Origin: JBBSOK01 sp038259825
GTDB lineage: Bacteria; Bacteroidota; Bacteroidia; Flavobacteriales; Flavobacteriaceae
Length of the DNA stretch: 5,569 nucleotides
NCBI GenBank assembly: GCA_038259825.1
Contig: JBBSOK010000143.1
Coordinates: forward strand, 1 to 5,569
Reading direction: 5' to 3'
Numbering within the stretch: position 1 is the stretch's first letter; each line of letters begins with the position of its first letter. Of the stretch, positions 5,551 through 5,569 are shown piece after piece. Position numbers and translations under genes: made by a program. The notes under the pieces are model-generated. The model was not told the DNA's origin. It did not search any database and was given only the letters and a program-made list of their open reading frames with translations.

Positions 5551-5569
5551 ATGTTGACCGCTACATTAG
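5547..5569 (+). CDS. Start of a MoeB/HesA/ThiF-like E1 activating enzyme (truncated by window edge)
   Basis: An ATG at 5547 overlaps the mobA stop by 4 bp (ATGA), the classic coupled arrangement. Only seven full codons are visible: MNVDRYI, followed by AG, which can be the first two bases of an Arg or Ser codon. MoeB/ThiF/HesA proteins typically begin with a short lead and RYxRQ, so an Arg would fit. The context is strong: MoaD needs a MoeB-type enzyme to adenylate its Gly-Gly tail, and none is seen elsewhere in the window. With so few residues the identification is an inference. A competing ATG at 5551 in another frame reads MLTATL and looks less likely. Confidence 0.55.

Overview
The window is a molybdenum-cofactor (Moco) biosynthesis and enzyme-maturation locus, arranged as two divergent, tightly packed gene sets around one 183-bp intergenic region. 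The DNA is AT-rich (about one third G+C by eye). The protein sequences look like Bacteroidota, most probably Flavobacteriaceae: Lys/Asn/Ile-rich composition, a flavobacterial-type MoaA N-terminus, and a DUF7009-like gene beside fdhD. The organism assignment is inferred from protein character and synteny, not from a marker gene.

Left half, minus strand, read from about 2641 down to 1: an XdhC-family protein, a MocA-type nucleotidyltransferase (CTP-type LAAG motif), FdhD (sulfurtransferase for formate dehydrogenase), then the 5' end of a small gene resembling the DUF7009 family, cut by the window edge. The gaps are 2 nt (xdhC to mocA) and 49 nt (mocA to fdhD), followed by a one-base stop/start overlap (fdhD to DUF7009-like). 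These genes act late: they make or deliver mature cofactor and sulfurate it for particular enzymes.

Right half, plus strand, 2825 to 5569: moaD, moaE, moaA, moaC, mobA, and the first codons of a gene whose start (MNVDRYI...) fits a MoeB/HesA/ThiF-type activating enzyme. Together these give GTP to cyclic pyranopterin monophosphate (MoaA, MoaC), then to molybdopterin (MoaD/MoaE, with MoaD recharged by the MoeB-like E1), then GMP attachment (MobA). Almost every junction overlaps or is only a few bases wide, so one polycistronic message is likely.

The locus carries both a MobA-like (LAGG, GTP-type) and a MocA-like (LAAG, CTP-type) transferase, plus both FdhD and XdhC. This predicts that the cell makes both the MGD form (formate dehydrogenase-like, DMSO-reductase family) and the MCD form (xanthine dehydrogenase/aldehyde oxidoreductase family). 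No molybdoenzyme, molybdate transporter, moeA or mog/moaB lies in the window. No RNA gene, mobile element, CRISPR array or convincing terminator was seen, and no stretch above 300 bases lacks a gene. Most of the window is a recognisable pathway. The least-understood parts are the DUF7009-like partial gene, the altered Rossmann loop of XdhC, and the reuse of Gly-Gly codons as translation signals at three gene junctions.
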